Assembly (NCBI GenBank): GCA_022376515.1
Contig: WTXI01000031.1
Coordinates: forward strand, 124,001-188,000
Source: Lactifluus volemus
Lineage: Eukaryota > Basidiomycota > Agaricomycetes > Russulales > Russulaceae
DNA length: 64,000 nucleotides
Direction of reading: 5' to 3'
Made by a program: the position numbers and the translations under genes
Part shown: piece by piece, positions 23,481 to 35,417 of the stretch
Numbering within the stretch: the first letter of the stretch is position 1
Layout: every line of letters begins with the position of its first letter
Notes under the pieces: generated by a model
Told to the model about the DNA's origin: nothing
Databases searched by the model: none
The model's input: the letters and a program-made list of their open reading frames with translations, nothing else

Positions 23481-24540
23481 CCGGTTCATTTCACTATTCG
23501 ATGGAAATGCGAGCGTACAACATCCCATGCACACAGCACTCGACTAATGCTCATCCACATTCGCGACGGCCGTTCTGCCCACAGATCCAACGTGACCCCG
23601 CTCGAGCACCCTCCACGCATCTACGGCATCACTTACTACGATTACCAACCGCATGGGTTGTGATGGACCTGCGTGGCGTGCTTTGGGCGACGATGATCGA
23701 TGCGAATGCTGTGGTGCAGACGGTAGTTGGAGAACTAACTTGACAATGGTTGCAGCGATGGCATGAGAGAAGAGTCTGAGTGGCCTGGAATCAGACGACG
23801 TGGCCCTGGCTGATAATCGTGAACTGATACGGAAAGTACTTGTCAAAAAAACGGAGAAGGGTCGTACAGTACTCTTAGTGACAGAAGGTTAGGAGATGCG
23901 AGATGGTATGTCTGTTGCCAGAAACGAGAGACAAACTTGAAAACAAGAGCATTGGACTCGGACTTGAGTGCTGTTGAGAACGCGAAGGTGCGGCATGCTA
24001 TTCGAACGATTGAGCCTTCTACTGGTCTCTGCTTAAACTAAAAATAGTAAACGCTCATTCACATAAAATACTGATTGGGATTAGCGCTAGTGCCTTAAAA
24101 GCCATCCACAGAAAGCCGATCCCTGTCCTGCGCACTGATCCCCTGTCGTGAGTCGTGACCACACTCGAGCACCATATAGACTCACCTATGTCATTATCTT
24201 ACCACAAGAACACATCCGAGTCTGGGTTGGCATGCTCTGAATGACTATGACTGATCCATGCGCTGTAGTGGATGCGATACTTGAAGAACTCTTCTGATGA
24301 CGCGTGCGACGGTTGTTAGACCCCTCTCGAATGCGGCGAGACGAGACGCTCATCATGATGTCATTGATCCAGAGAGTGTGCCCAAGGAGATCAAGACTGT
24401 GTGAAGAAAGGGAATCGCATAGTTCGCCCAGCAGATTGATGCTGAGGAGATGCGACTGTGGTGTTTCCATCATCGATAATGTCTGGCGAACCACAGACTA
24501 AATGCCACTGCAGTGGCGAGCATGAAGACGATCGCAGACA
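23481..24540. other. Spacer without a confident gene
   Basis: I see no complete gene. Minus-strand 24186-24494 contains a diverged copy of the unknown open frame found at 25384-25716 and 8476-8895. The rest is unassigned. Confidence 0.4.
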
Positions 24541-24589
24541 GATTACAGTAGTCAATTTATCGAGGATTCCTTTTAGAGCTAAGAATCCA

Positions 24590-24990
24590 AGTTCCACCTT
24601 GGTCCGGGGATCCGAATGCCACTGGCAGATGGGTTTCCAGAAACGTGGATCGTGATCAGCGCCGCTGGTACAGACAAGGGATCGACATAGGTACATAGGG
24701 CATCAAGAAAAGCCCCTTGAACGGAGCGATGCAACTGTTAAGGAGGGGGAGGACAGCGAAGCACTGTCGCACTTGAAAAGGTTGAGAAAACCGAACATCT
24801 ACACCAGCACACGGATGGACGTCAACTTGAAACAAACTGAGGAAGCAGACGGTTCCATGTAGCTTGTTACTCCGAGCGAAAATGAAAAACGTCACAGTGT
24901 ATTGTAGGCTGATAAGGCCACGGAGGAAGAGGATCTGGTGCGCGCATCGAGTCACCGAGTCAGTGGTACTAATAGTAGTAATAGCCATGC
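24590..24990 (-). pseudogene. GOT1-like third-exon relic
   Basis: The minus strand reads HQILFLRGLISLQY, then FARSNKLHGTVCFL, before the frame and similarity break. It is equivalent to the relic at 11392-11760 and lacks exons 1 and 2. Confidence 0.55.
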
Positions 24991-24999
24991 TGAGCGACT

Positions 25000-27100
25000 C
25001 GGATAGTTTGCGCCAACTTGCCCATTACACTACAGCCTGTAAACTGTGACCACACTGTACTTCTATTGGGGACGGAGAATGTGGTCCTTATCCACGACAT
25101 CGTGGGATTCCTCATGGAATTGGCCATTGCCAAAAAGTTCCTGCTTCCATCATGATGACCTCATCAATCGCTGTTTTGGCATGTTCTCTCATGCTCCGCT
25201 GCCCATTTGTTCCTGAGCTTCTCGGCCACTCCCCCTCGTATGCCAAGCCCCAAAGGCCTATCTTATCCTTTAAGAACTTGAACGCACCCGAAATGTTACG
25301 GTGTTCTTTCCCCTCCCCAAATTCTTGTTGTGCAACAAAGCACTCGATGAAAGGTCACGCTCCATCCCGACCCGGCCTAGCGCTTATTGGACAACATCAG
25401 TCACGCTCTCCAACTCATTTACGCATATTGTGTGGGATTGTGACGAGCGACAAGTGGCAGCGACGTGCCAGTGAACAGGGCGGAGATGGTTGGTGTGCAC
25501 GATGCGACATATAGAAACTAATCTGACGACGGCCTCGACGATGGTGAAGCGCCTCATGAGAGTGGATTGTACACCGATGGTACACTCGTCGCTGATAATG
25601 TGCCCAAGGGGGTTGAAGGTGTGAAGGAGACATGGGTCGTACCACGACGGTACGCTAAGTGGAAGATGATATATACTCGGACTTGGTGTGGGGGTAGAGG
25701 TGGGATAAGCACCCAAAAACTAGAGGATACGGAAGTGTTTTTTTTTGATAGAGGCTCACGGACTTGAGCTCGACTGAGGGCAATCTCCGTCCTGGCTGAT
25801 TGAGAGCTATCATCTTAGACTCATCGCGCGTGTACCCAGTTGTATGCGCCTAGAGCGTTTCCCAATTAGTCAACAAGACCATCTGATCGAGACACCGTCC
25901 AAGAACCAGGGGACTAAAAGATTTTCGGTACAGTTGGTCATCGGTACTGAACTCATTATCGTCCACTCGCCCACCCATTGATAAAGGTTCTCTCTCCACA
26001 ACAACAACAACATCGCTGTCCTCTAGCTACCGGCATGAATGAGCATCACCGCTCTCAGGCTCCCGACTCTGAATCGTGTTACGTAGCCTACACCCTCGCA
26101 CCTATGACCGAGTAACAAAATTTCAACAAGCGTTTCCACGTACCAATAAGCATGTGACGTCCTTCCTGGCCCGCCATGACTCCTAAGCCACCATGCAGAC
26201 CTCATAGAATAAACCCGAGGCTTATCTTCATATGGACCGTGGGCACTTCCTGGTGAGCCTACTATGCATCGAGTAGCGGTGTATGGGGTCTCAATGGGCC
26301 ACTAAAAATACATTCAGAAAGCAGTACGTTTATACCACGTCAAGATCTTCGCGTTCTGGGATGACATGCTTGTTGATAGACAGGGATCAAGAGGTGCCAA
26401 ACGAGGTTGAAGAGCAACTGAACTTGAAGGAGAGAGAGAAGTCGCGCAGGCCGATCGACGAACGAGATGGTCGTTGAGGAGACGCGGCTTGCGGTAGACA
26501 TGTGGCGGGGGCGCGATAGAAGGCCGAAACGTAGTACGAAGTTTTGAGACGGAGAATATGGAGAGTTGGGTGTTGATAGAAAATACTTTGTGAACAAAGA
26601 CTTACAGTATCTCCTTTTGTCGCTGTGAGCGGACCTCCGAGTCATCACATTTTGATTCAGGCCAACCGCATCCAAATGTACAGATGACCATTGTCAGAAT
26701 ACAAATGCCAGTGGCACAAGGTGTATTCTCTCCAAAAGCGATACAGCGCCTGAATAACATAACAAAGAAGGAATAATACCAATCCCTGCTGTCTCTGCAT
26801 TGCCGTTCCGACATTCTCAAATAGGGTTATATGCGCTCATCTCGGCAATAAAATCCAGTGAAGGTCAATGGACTCAGATCGAGGTCAACAAGGATGAAGA
26901 GTTGTTCGAATGCTATGTATGTAGGTTTGAGCCAGTTCAGTACAACTTGAAAACTACAGCTGCGTACCTATTTCTGGTCCTCAATTTCGCCCTCATCACC
27001 ACATCCTCCATTAATATGTCCTCACTGTGTGTACACCACTCCTATCATGCAAGGCAGCAGTCAACCGTCAACGAGGCCACCAACAGGGTTCCGCGTTCAG
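25000..27100. other. Duplicated spacer with an unknown open frame
   Basis: The left part (25000-25800) is homologous to 8000-8950. It includes a minus-strand open frame at 25384-25716 (110 codons, containing HTFNPLGHIISDEC) of unknown nature. The right part (25850-27100) is the spacer block that follows GOT1-like copies. No gene is claimed. Confidence 0.4.
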
Positions 27101-27381
27101 AACCTCGGTGCCGTGCCAGGCCAGAGACGATGGTCAATATGTGGGTAGCCAATGACGAAGGAGCCTAAACCAATGTCGATTGGGAACGAGCGAGTTCTAT
27201 GGTCATAATGCTTACCTAGAGTGACATTGTTGTAGAGCCTGGCAGGGAAATGGGAAACCGCATAGGCTAGGGTGGACGCCATACATCGGTGGCACGAGAA
27301 TCTACTAGCCCAAAAACTGGAAAGTGTGGCAGTCGTATGGCAAGCGCGAGATGTCAAGAGGAAATTGTGAGGGGCAGTGAC

Positions 27382-27903
27382 CTAGAGCGTAGAGGTGTCG
27401 TAGTTACTCGAATGGGAGCGACAGAACAGGGAAGGAGGAGCAGGACGGGGATGCAGGCAGTCAAGCGCATACGCACCCAAAAAGATTGAGAAACCCGAAC
27501 ATCTCCACCAACACGCCGATGGCTGGCCACTTGAGAAAGACGAAGAGGATGCCTCCAAGGAAACAGGCGGTCCCACGTAGCTTGTTCTTCCGCACAAAAA
27601 CGTAAAACGTCTTTTGTGGACCGATGATGAGGAAGAGACCGCCGAGAAAGAGGATCTAAGTGCGTGTTGTGTATATCGAGGGAAATAATGATTAGCCAGC
27701 ATGAGAGTGGGAGAGATGGATCGCGCACATTTCCGAGGGCGAGGAGAGCACCGTCAAAGAAGAGCATGACGCCGAGCAGCATGAAGAGTGCGCCAAACGA
27801 GGTCAGCCCGACGCCGATTTCTGCTCCATGTTAGTCGTTGACCTTTCGTAGTGAAAGGAAACAAAAAAGCTTTTTACTGACTTTGCATATCTGTTAGCCA
27901 CAT
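27382..27903 (-). CDS. GOT1-like membrane protein, best-preserved copy
   Basis: A predicted small multi-pass membrane protein of the GOT1 family, which acts in ER-Golgi vesicle transport in yeast. Exon 1 is 27903-27882 (MWLTDMQ), exon 2 27820-27729 and exon 3 27655-27477, all with GT-AG borders. The joined product begins [17 protein letters not shown] and includes [47 protein letters not shown] and FLKWPAIGVLVEMFGFLNLFG. This is the family signature almost residue for residue. The 3' end is uncertain. One in-frame option is an acceptor near 27407 with a stop at 27384-27382, giving about 105 aa against about 140 in the usual family. The typical C-terminal FFPxIxxFLRQLP segment is not found in place, so the product may be truncated. 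It lies 3' of NLR-3, separated from it by a mobile element. Confidence 0.75.
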
Positions 27904-28212
27904 AATTTTGGGAGGATTCGATTAGGGTGTATATGTCACGGTCAATGGCAGGTGAAGCGAGGCGGTCGTGGCAGGCCGCCACGTGCCATGCTGACGCGAT
28001 ACATTGCGCGCGCTAGTCAATGACTACCCCGATTCTACCTTTGATTGGAATCGTTCAGTCACGCCAGCCATAGGCTTGATACTCTTCTTGGTTGCTTATC
28101 AGTACTAGTATCGAGAGCTCCTCACTGTCCTCGGTGCACGAACCATATTAAATTTTATGTGGCGATGAGTAAAAATTGAGTGAGAAATTCAAACATTAGG
28201 TGAAATCCTTGA

Positions 28213-28335
28213 GTGAAATATGATCCACAGGACAGCCGTGTATGTCCTGGACTAAGAAATTACAGATGCCATACGCAAACGAGAATGGCTTGCGATCTAG
28301 ACAACTTCGAGCTCCATACACAATGGCAGCGATAA
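28213..28335. other. Extra DNA left of the TIR element
   Basis: Relative to the same position after NLR-2 and NLR-4, extra sequence begins near 28213, before the inverted-repeat element, and ends near 29820. The TIR element therefore sits within a larger insertion of unknown origin. Its last nine bases (28327-28335) are the left target duplication. Confidence 0.6.
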
Positions 28336-29644
28336 AAGTGTCCTTGCCCTCCCCCACTCTGACATTTCCTTAAAAGGAATATCTTACAAATCTTATGCCC
28401 CGTTGTTTATTCTTGTTGGCACCATGTTGATTTTCGTCCCTCATCCTTTTTTGCTGCGTCCTTCTGCCCCCTCCCTCTGTCCCCCTCTGTCGGCGTCTCC
28501 GTGTCGTGGCCTCTGTTGTCGCCACCACCACCACCGCTCCCCGTCCGGCGCTGACACATGCCTCCACATCCCCGCCGCCTTCTTGCCACCGCGACTGCGT
28601 CGCCTCTGTGTTCGTTGTCAAACTGCCCCGCGCAACGCGTCCCACTGCTGCCTCCTCCGCCTCCTCTCCTTCTCTGCCTCTGCCTCTGCCTCTGTCGCGT
28701 CGTCATATGCCTCCTGTGCCTGCGCCTCCCCTACCGCTTTCGCCTCCTCTTGGATCCACTGGCACTGCAAGGACGCTGCCTGCGCCGGTGCCTTCTGCAC
28801 CTCTCCCCGGTACGTTGTCACGCTGCCTGCCCCGCCCCAACGTGTCTGACTTTTTCATTGCCTCCTCCGCCTCCGCTGCCTGGACCACCACCTCCTGCAC
28901 CGCCGCTTCTGCCGCCTTCCGCGCCTCCTGCGCTTCCCGTGCCGCTTGCGCCTCTCACGCCTCCCGTGCCGCTTGCGCCTCCTACGTTTCCCGCGCCTCC
29001 TCCCGCACTCTGCGCCTTCGCCTGCGCTTCCCGCGCCCTGTGCCTTCACCTGCGCGTCCCACGCCCTGTGCCCGCGCTTCCTGTGCCCTGCGCCTGCGCC
29101 TCCTCCTGCGTTCCTCGCCTCCTCCCGCGCCCTGCGCATTCCCCTGCGCCTCCCGCACCCCTCGCCTCCTCCCGCGCCTCTTCCCGCGCCTCCCGCACCT
29201 CTTCCCGCGCCTCCCGCACCTCTTCCCGCGCCTCCCGCACCTCTTCCCATGCCTCCACCACCGCCACCGCCACCACCACCACCTCCTCCCCATGGCCCTG
29301 CAGCCTCCACCCCTGCCGGGGCTGTTCCACCAAGGCTGGTGGAATCATTGGATCATCCCCCTGTACATAGTCCTAGATAGTGCTTCATGTTGTAGTTTAG
29401 TCTCAAATATTTATATATTGTTAAATTGGTGTGCTTGAAATTATGATGAACTTTTGGTGGGTTAAATGGTGGCTTAGATCTGTTGAGAGTTTACAATATT
29501 TCCAAAAAAAATGGCATGCTTAGCCAATCAGAGCCTGAAATATGGCGTGTGACCTGGTCAACAACTACGTAAATCACGTGGTATATTGATTTGTAAGATA
29601 TTCCTTTTAAGGAAATGTCAGAGTGGGGGAGGGCAAGGACACTT
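28336..29644. mobile_element. Non-autonomous TIR DNA transposon, MULE-like
   Basis: The ends are perfect 57-bp inverted repeats (28336-28392 and 29588-29644, starting AAGTGTCCTTGCCC). They are flanked by an exact 9-bp direct repeat CAGCGATAA at 28327-28335 and 29645-29653. Long inverted repeats with a 9-bp target duplication fit Mutator-like elements, though other superfamilies are possible. The inside is GC-rich and pyrimidine-rich on the plus strand. It contains a 21-bp minisatellite near 29150-29260 and no transposase motif. Open frames occur on both strands (plus 28506-29438 is Pro/Ser/Ala-rich; the minus strand is Arg/Glu-rich). They look like products of base composition, or a captured gene fragment. 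Confidence 0.85.
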
Positions 29645-29709
29645 CAGCGATAAAAGGCATTAATAGATTCTTGTCGCACTTCTGTTGTGAATAAAAGCGA
29701 ACTAATGTG

Positions 29710-30201
29710 TTATTCTTGTCCTAGAAATTTCCAACAAAGACAACTTGAAGCACAGGTATATTCCCCGCTGCAAAAATAGTGCGACCGACACTCAGTCCAG
29801 AAGACGCAGGCCACTGAGTTAAGATTTATATAGTGTGATTTGTTCCATATTTCAAGACTGTCGGTCATCATATCATACACTGGTATCCTATGTAATGTAA
29901 ACATTGCAGTGGTGTTTGATAATATTTGTGACTTGTCCAATGTCTTTGCATCTGCACCACATCTAAGAAGGAGCTAAATAAAGTGCAGGTTTCTTCCTTT
30001 GATGTGAGGTGTAGTTATGTCTGGCCATTCATGTTATATGCATTGACATCTACGCCGCAATCAAGAAGGAGCTACGCAATATCTGTGTGTCCAAATTTTG
30101 ATGCAAAGTGCAATGGCCTCTGGTTGTTTGTGTCTTGTGGGTTTACATTTGGGACGGGCTCAATAAGGGCATTAGCAACATCTGCATCATGATTTGAACC
30201 A
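29710..30201 (-). pseudogene. Decayed ankyrin tail beyond NLR-3
   Basis: Ankyrin-like phrases continue past the last NLR-3 exon (RPLHFASKFGHTDIA, a stop, LLLDCGVDVNA, then NGQT, a stop, LHLTSKEE). The two stops match the positions of those in the NLR-2 tail, so the decay is older than the duplication. Confidence 0.7.
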
Positions 30202-31931
30202 CTAAAAAAGCCTGAGAAGCTTGACAATTTCCAGGTGTCCGCGTGCTGAAGCCAAATGAAATGGGGTCAGGTTATTTTTATCCAGGGCATTGGGATCTGC
30301 GCCATGATCGAGAAGTCGTCGAGCAGCGTCTAGGTATCCAAATTTCGATGCAAAGTGCAATGGCATCATTTTGTTCGCGTCTTGTGAATTTACATTTGCA
30401 CCACACTCGATAAGGAATTTAGTGAGGTCTGAACGCTCTTCTTTCTTCAAAGTAGATGACCTTAAAGGACTTCTAGCATTACCTAAACTGAAATCGAGAA
30501 TACCATAAAGTGTACCAATCTGGGTTTAGCACCAGGTGTAAGGCAGTTCGGGCATCCTTATCTCGGGAATCATGATTTGCGCCACGAAGAAGAAGAAGCT
30601 GAACAATTTCCAGGTGTCCGCGTGCCGAAGCCAGATGCAACGGGGTCACGTGATTGTTATCCAGGGCATTCGGATCTGCGCCATGATCGAGAAGAAGTCG
30701 AGCAGAGTCCAGGTATCCTAATTTCGATGAAAAGTGCAATGGTGTCCTGTTGTCCATGCTTTGTGAATTTGCATTTGTGCCACAAAGAAGAAGAAGCTGA
30801 ACAATTTCCAGGTGTCCGCGTGCCGAAGCCAGATGCAACGGGGTCACGTGACTGTAATCCAAGGCATTCGGATCTGCGCCATGATCGAGAAGAAGTCGAG
30901 CAGTATCCAAGGCAGTATCTAGGTATCCTTTGTCCAATGCAATGTGTAATGGTGTCCTATTGTTCGCGTCTTGTGAGCTTACATTTGCGCCGCACTCGAT
31001 AAGGAATTTAGCGAGATCTGAACACTCCTTTTTCTTCAAGGTCGAGAGCCTAAAGGATTTCTAGCATTACCTAGACTGAAATCGAGAATACCACAAGCGT
31101 ACCCATCTGTGTTTAGCGCCAAGTGTAAGGCAGTCCGGGCATCCTTATCTCTGGAATCATGATTTGCACCACGAAGAAGAAGAAGTTGAACAATTTCCAG
31201 GTGTCCGCGTGCCGAAGCCAGATGCAACGGGGTCACGTGATTGTGATCCAGGGCATTCGGATCTGCGCCATGATCGAGAAGAAGTCGAGCAGAGTCCAGG
31301 TATCCTAATTTCGATGCAAAATGCAATGGTGTCCTGTTGTTCGTACCTTGTGAATTTGCATTTGCGCCACGAAGAAGAAGAAGCTGAACAATTTTCAGGT
31401 GTCCGCGTGCCGAAGCCAGATGCAACGGGGTCACGTGATTGTTATCCAGGGCATTCGGATCTGCGCCATGATCGAGAAGTCGTCGAGCAGCGTCTAGGTA
31501 TCCAAATTTCGATGCAAAGTGTAATGGCGTCCTGTTTTTCATATCTTGTGAATTTACATTTGTACCGCATTCGATAAGGAATTTAGTGAGATCTGAACGC
31601 TTCTGATTCTTCAAGGTAGATGACCTGGTAAACGGATTTCTACATTACCTAAACTGAAATCGAGAATGACATAAAGCGTACCACTCTGGGTTTAGCACCA
31701 GGTGTAAGGCAGTCCGAGCTTCCTTATCTCGGGAATCATGGTTTGCGCCACGAAGAAGAAGCTGGACAATTTCCAGGTGTCTGTGTTTCAAAGCCAGATA
31801 CAATGGGGTCACGTGACTGTGATCCAGGGCATTCGGATCTGCGCCATGATCGAGAAGAAGTCGAGCAGCGTCGAGGTATCCAATTTTCGATGCAAAGTGC
31901 AATGGTGTCCTGTTGTTCATGTCTTGTGAAT
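30202..31931 (-). pseudogene. Out-of-frame ankyrin exons of NLR-3
   Basis: The distal exons of NLR-3 (the rest of the exon ending at 31682, then 31624-31103, 31049-30516 and 30460-30202) keep good splice sites and clean ankyrin repeats such as TPLHLASARGHLEIVQLLLL. They are out of register with the upstream exons because the exon starting at 32001 is one base short. NLR-2 has GGAG where this gene has GGG, near 31978-31982. With the expected length the model would give 1533 aa. Confidence 0.75.
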
Positions 31932-34900
31932 TTACATTTGCGCCGTACTCGATAAGGACTTTAGCGAGATCTGAATGCCCTTTTTCGCCAAGACCGATGT
32001 CCTAAAAGGATGTCTAGCATTACCTAAAAGAGAATGACATGAAGCGTACCAGCCTAACAACAGGTGTAAGGCAGTCCGGGCATTCTTATCCAGGCCGTTC
32101 GCGTCTGCACCATGATCGAGAAGGAGCTGAGCAACTTTCAGGGATCCTTTTTCTGATGCAAGGTGTAGCGGCATCTGGCTGTTCTTGTCATGCACACTAG
32201 TATCTGCGCCGTACTCGAGAAGAGCCTTGGCTACTTCCCAATGATTATGGGCCGATACAGAATGCAATGGTGTCGATCTTCTGTCGTCCTGAGAGTTCAA
32301 ATCCGCACCATGGGAGACAAGGATCTGAACAACTTCCAGGTGTCCTCGTTGTGACGCTAAATTCAGTGGAATGCAGGAGTTCTTGTTGCGTCGATTTGTA
32401 TCGGCCCCGTGCTGGAGAAGAAATCGTGTCATCGTCCCGTTGCCCATTTCAGAAGCTATAGATAATGGAGTGTGATTGTCAGACTGCCGAGCGTTTACGT
32501 TTTGTGCGCGTTGGACAATGAGGAACTCTACAATGTCACATAAGCCGTAGTGTGTCGCGAGATGCAATGGAAGTGGAAATTTATTGAAAGGGTAGAACCT
32601 TTTCCAGGCCCTAAAGTGTCGGGTTGTTGGGTCGAAAAACCGTTTCATGCTTTCTTGTACTGTCACTGACACGTTTTCAAACAGGGCATGGTCCACCCAG
32701 TGTGCCACTGCATACTGAGCGAGAGGGAGCTTCTTGTTGAGGCTAGTATTGGTGACCTTTTCATCGGGGTGCAGCAGAGTTCCGAGGCAGGCTTTTGCGA
32801 CCATGGTGTGAGCAGGTGTGGTAAGAATGTTGTAACGGCGGATGGTAGGCAGTTGCGGAGCCGCGAGGCGGCCCGACATCAAGAACTCTTTCACCGAAAA
32901 GTGAGAGAACTGAACCAGTTTCGAACCATGACGGCAAGACCAGAAATTGTCCGGGATAATCGTGGTGACCAGACTCGAGCACGTGGATAGCACAGCCTGT
33001 ATTGGGTCCTTCCGGCGGCGATCCTCGACAAGCTTGGGAATTTCTCCGGCCTCGAAATCGAAAGCAAGAAACTCCGCAAGCTCTTCAACGTAGAACGGAC
33101 GGGATGCCACCGCCATACACTGGAACAGCCGGTGCGCATAGTCCCAGATTGCTTCATCAATATCTTGCAAGGAACGCTCATACGTCCCATCGAGGGTGTC
33201 CGGCAATTCTTCCAGAGCAACTCGGATACGCTCCGGAGGGTAGCGGCGAAGGAAGTCGAATTGACATGAGACCCATTTGAACCTGCATCACATGTCACGG
33301 TGTGAGTCACCATCGAGCAGTTTTGTAGCACCGATGCCTTACATTCTATCGCCCTTTTGTGAAAGCGCTCCGGTGACTAGTGTCTTCTCCTCCTCTCCCC
33401 ATGCTCCCATGACGAGGTCCGAGTCAACGACAGATCTGATGTATGTTTCGATGTCTCGCCTTTGTCCCCCCTCTTCGTGAAGGGAAACAAAATGGGACTT
33501 CAAGTGGTTCAGGACATTTTCAATGTCGGTTTCAGGGCGAGAAGTGACGCATATACGTAGATTTGGAAGGTGTAAACTGACAAGCTCCTCCACAAGCTTC
33601 AGGACCTTTCCCCGGGGAGATGGAGTCCCATAGGCTTTCGGGCATTCGTCAAGAGCATCCACAATAACGTAAATTGGGGGTTGTGCGGCACATCGGAAAA
33701 TATCATTTAGGCATCTGGCAAGTGCGGTGTCACTGGGTTCTTGAGAGCCATTACGGTGATCCGAATAGAACTTTGAAAGAATCTCGGAGTAGGACTGGGA
33801 CTGGTCATGAAGCTGGAACAGAAACGAGGATAATAAACCCCGGAGATTCTTCTTTTCGTCGTCTCCGAATTCGCAATAGAAGAACGCGAGCGAGGTCGAT
33901 CCAGACTTGCGCATGCCGTCGATGTATTCAATAATCGACGAGCTTGTCGATGATATCAGTTTCTAGACCGGAAAATTCCGGAAATGTTGCGTACCAGAGG
34001 ACGGTCTTTCCAGCACCAGCTACAACAAAAGAAGCGATGCGAGTCAATCTTGTTGTCTTGTTGTAACAGCAAGGGACACTGACGTTTTCCACAAATCCAC
34101 AGAAGGGAGCCAGACGACTGCCAGTTGACGAAAGTATCACTTTGAATGAGCCATTTCGTGGTCCTGTCGTGGCGAGCTTCGCACGCTATGTTGTGGTTCT
34201 TCCATGGGTTTGGGGGGGAGAGCCAGTGTTGAAGATCTCGCCGCATTTGGTCAGCTGTAAAACGATCTCAGTGTTCTTGGTCAGAAATGACGAGATGATG
34301 TGGATACTGACCCTTTTCTTTCTTCGCATGGCTCGTGTCACCGTGTATGATCGCACTCGAATTTTGCTCAATTCGGGAGACAACTCCTAGCGTCTGCGCT
34401 GTATCGTCCATGATCACCGTCGTATTCTGCTCAACACGGGAGACAACTCCTAGGGTCTGCGCTGTAGTTTCTCGCGCCTCCTCCTGGGTAAGCCTATCCC
34501 TCTTTGCGCCGTCCATCATCTCCGTCGTCTTCTGCTCAACACGGGAGACAACTCCGAGCGTCTGCGCTGCAGTCGCCCGCACCTCCTCCTGGATAAGCTT
34601 ATCCAGCTTCTTTAGTGCCTCCTCGACCTTATTCTCTCCGAACAGCTTCAATCCGAACTTCTCTGCATCGTGGTCAGCCATGTGGCGTGTGGGAAAAAAT
34701 TCACTCACTCAGTCCTCCTTGCTTTATCTGTTCCGTAGCCAGAGCGAGGGCAGACAATAGTTCGATGACGATCTTCACAACAATGTTTCTTACCGCCATT
34801 GTTGGAGAAGCTTGAGTATAAATATCCAAGCGTTGGACGAAATTTCCAAGGGACTCGAATAATTCGAAAAGGGCATCATGGTCGGCATTAACACTCTTTG

Positions 34901-35417
34901 CGGCCTGAGATACGAGATGTCATTATTGTCACGAGAACACGCGCTGAGAAAATGAAGAGACATACGGCGAGGAGGATACCAATGGCCGAAAATATTAACT
35001 TTACAGCTGGTATGAGCTGCAGAATATGAATCATGGTATGAGCATGGAAACTATCGGCGCATTCACTGGCAGACGCACCACTGAAGCGACATGATGTCCA
35101 GCTTGAGTAGCTCCTTGAAGTCCTGTCAGGGCAGTGCCCGAGCCAGTGAAGACCGTATGCAGAACATCAACAACACGCTTTATGGACTTCATCATCTTGG
35201 GGTGACGGTCATCTCCCAGGGATTTATGTTTACGAAGGGCCTGTACTTGATCTTGGAGAACTTGAACGACAGACTCAATGGTGTCGCATGATCTGAGCCG
35301 GATGGCAAGTTGATTTTCGATGAGGCTTTCCCCAACCTTCGATTGGTACTGGTTAACGGCATCGTTCAAAAGGGACTGCAAAGTAGACGAGTCAGAAGTA
35401 TCAGTTGTAGAAGACAT
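31932..35417 (-). CDS. NLR-3: Goodbye-NACHT-ankyrin protein, frameshifted
   Basis: As read, a 1011-aa product. Exons: 35417-35079, 35016-34966, 34904-34709, 34662-34312, 34254-34084, 34019-33995, 33942-33343, 33282-32050 and 32001-31932. The start MSSTTDTSD is conserved with NLR-2 and NLR-4; an upstream in-frame ATG at 35588 is not conserved. It has the Goodbye-like region, a linker with an extra 21-residue copy of the TAQTLGVVSRxEQN repeat compared with NLR-2 and NLR-4, P-loop PGAGKT, Walker B YVIVDALDECP and RICVTSRPETD. It lacks the acidic tract of NLR-2 and NLR-4. About six ankyrin repeats remain before a stop caused by a one-base deficit. Whether this is a real null allele or a base-call error cannot be told from the sequence. 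Confidence 0.8.

Noticed and set aside
28506..29438. Plus-strand 310-codon Pro/Ser/Ala-rich ORF as a gene.
   Set aside because: Both strands and several frames are open because of biased base composition inside a TIR element, and no domain or clear start context is visible.
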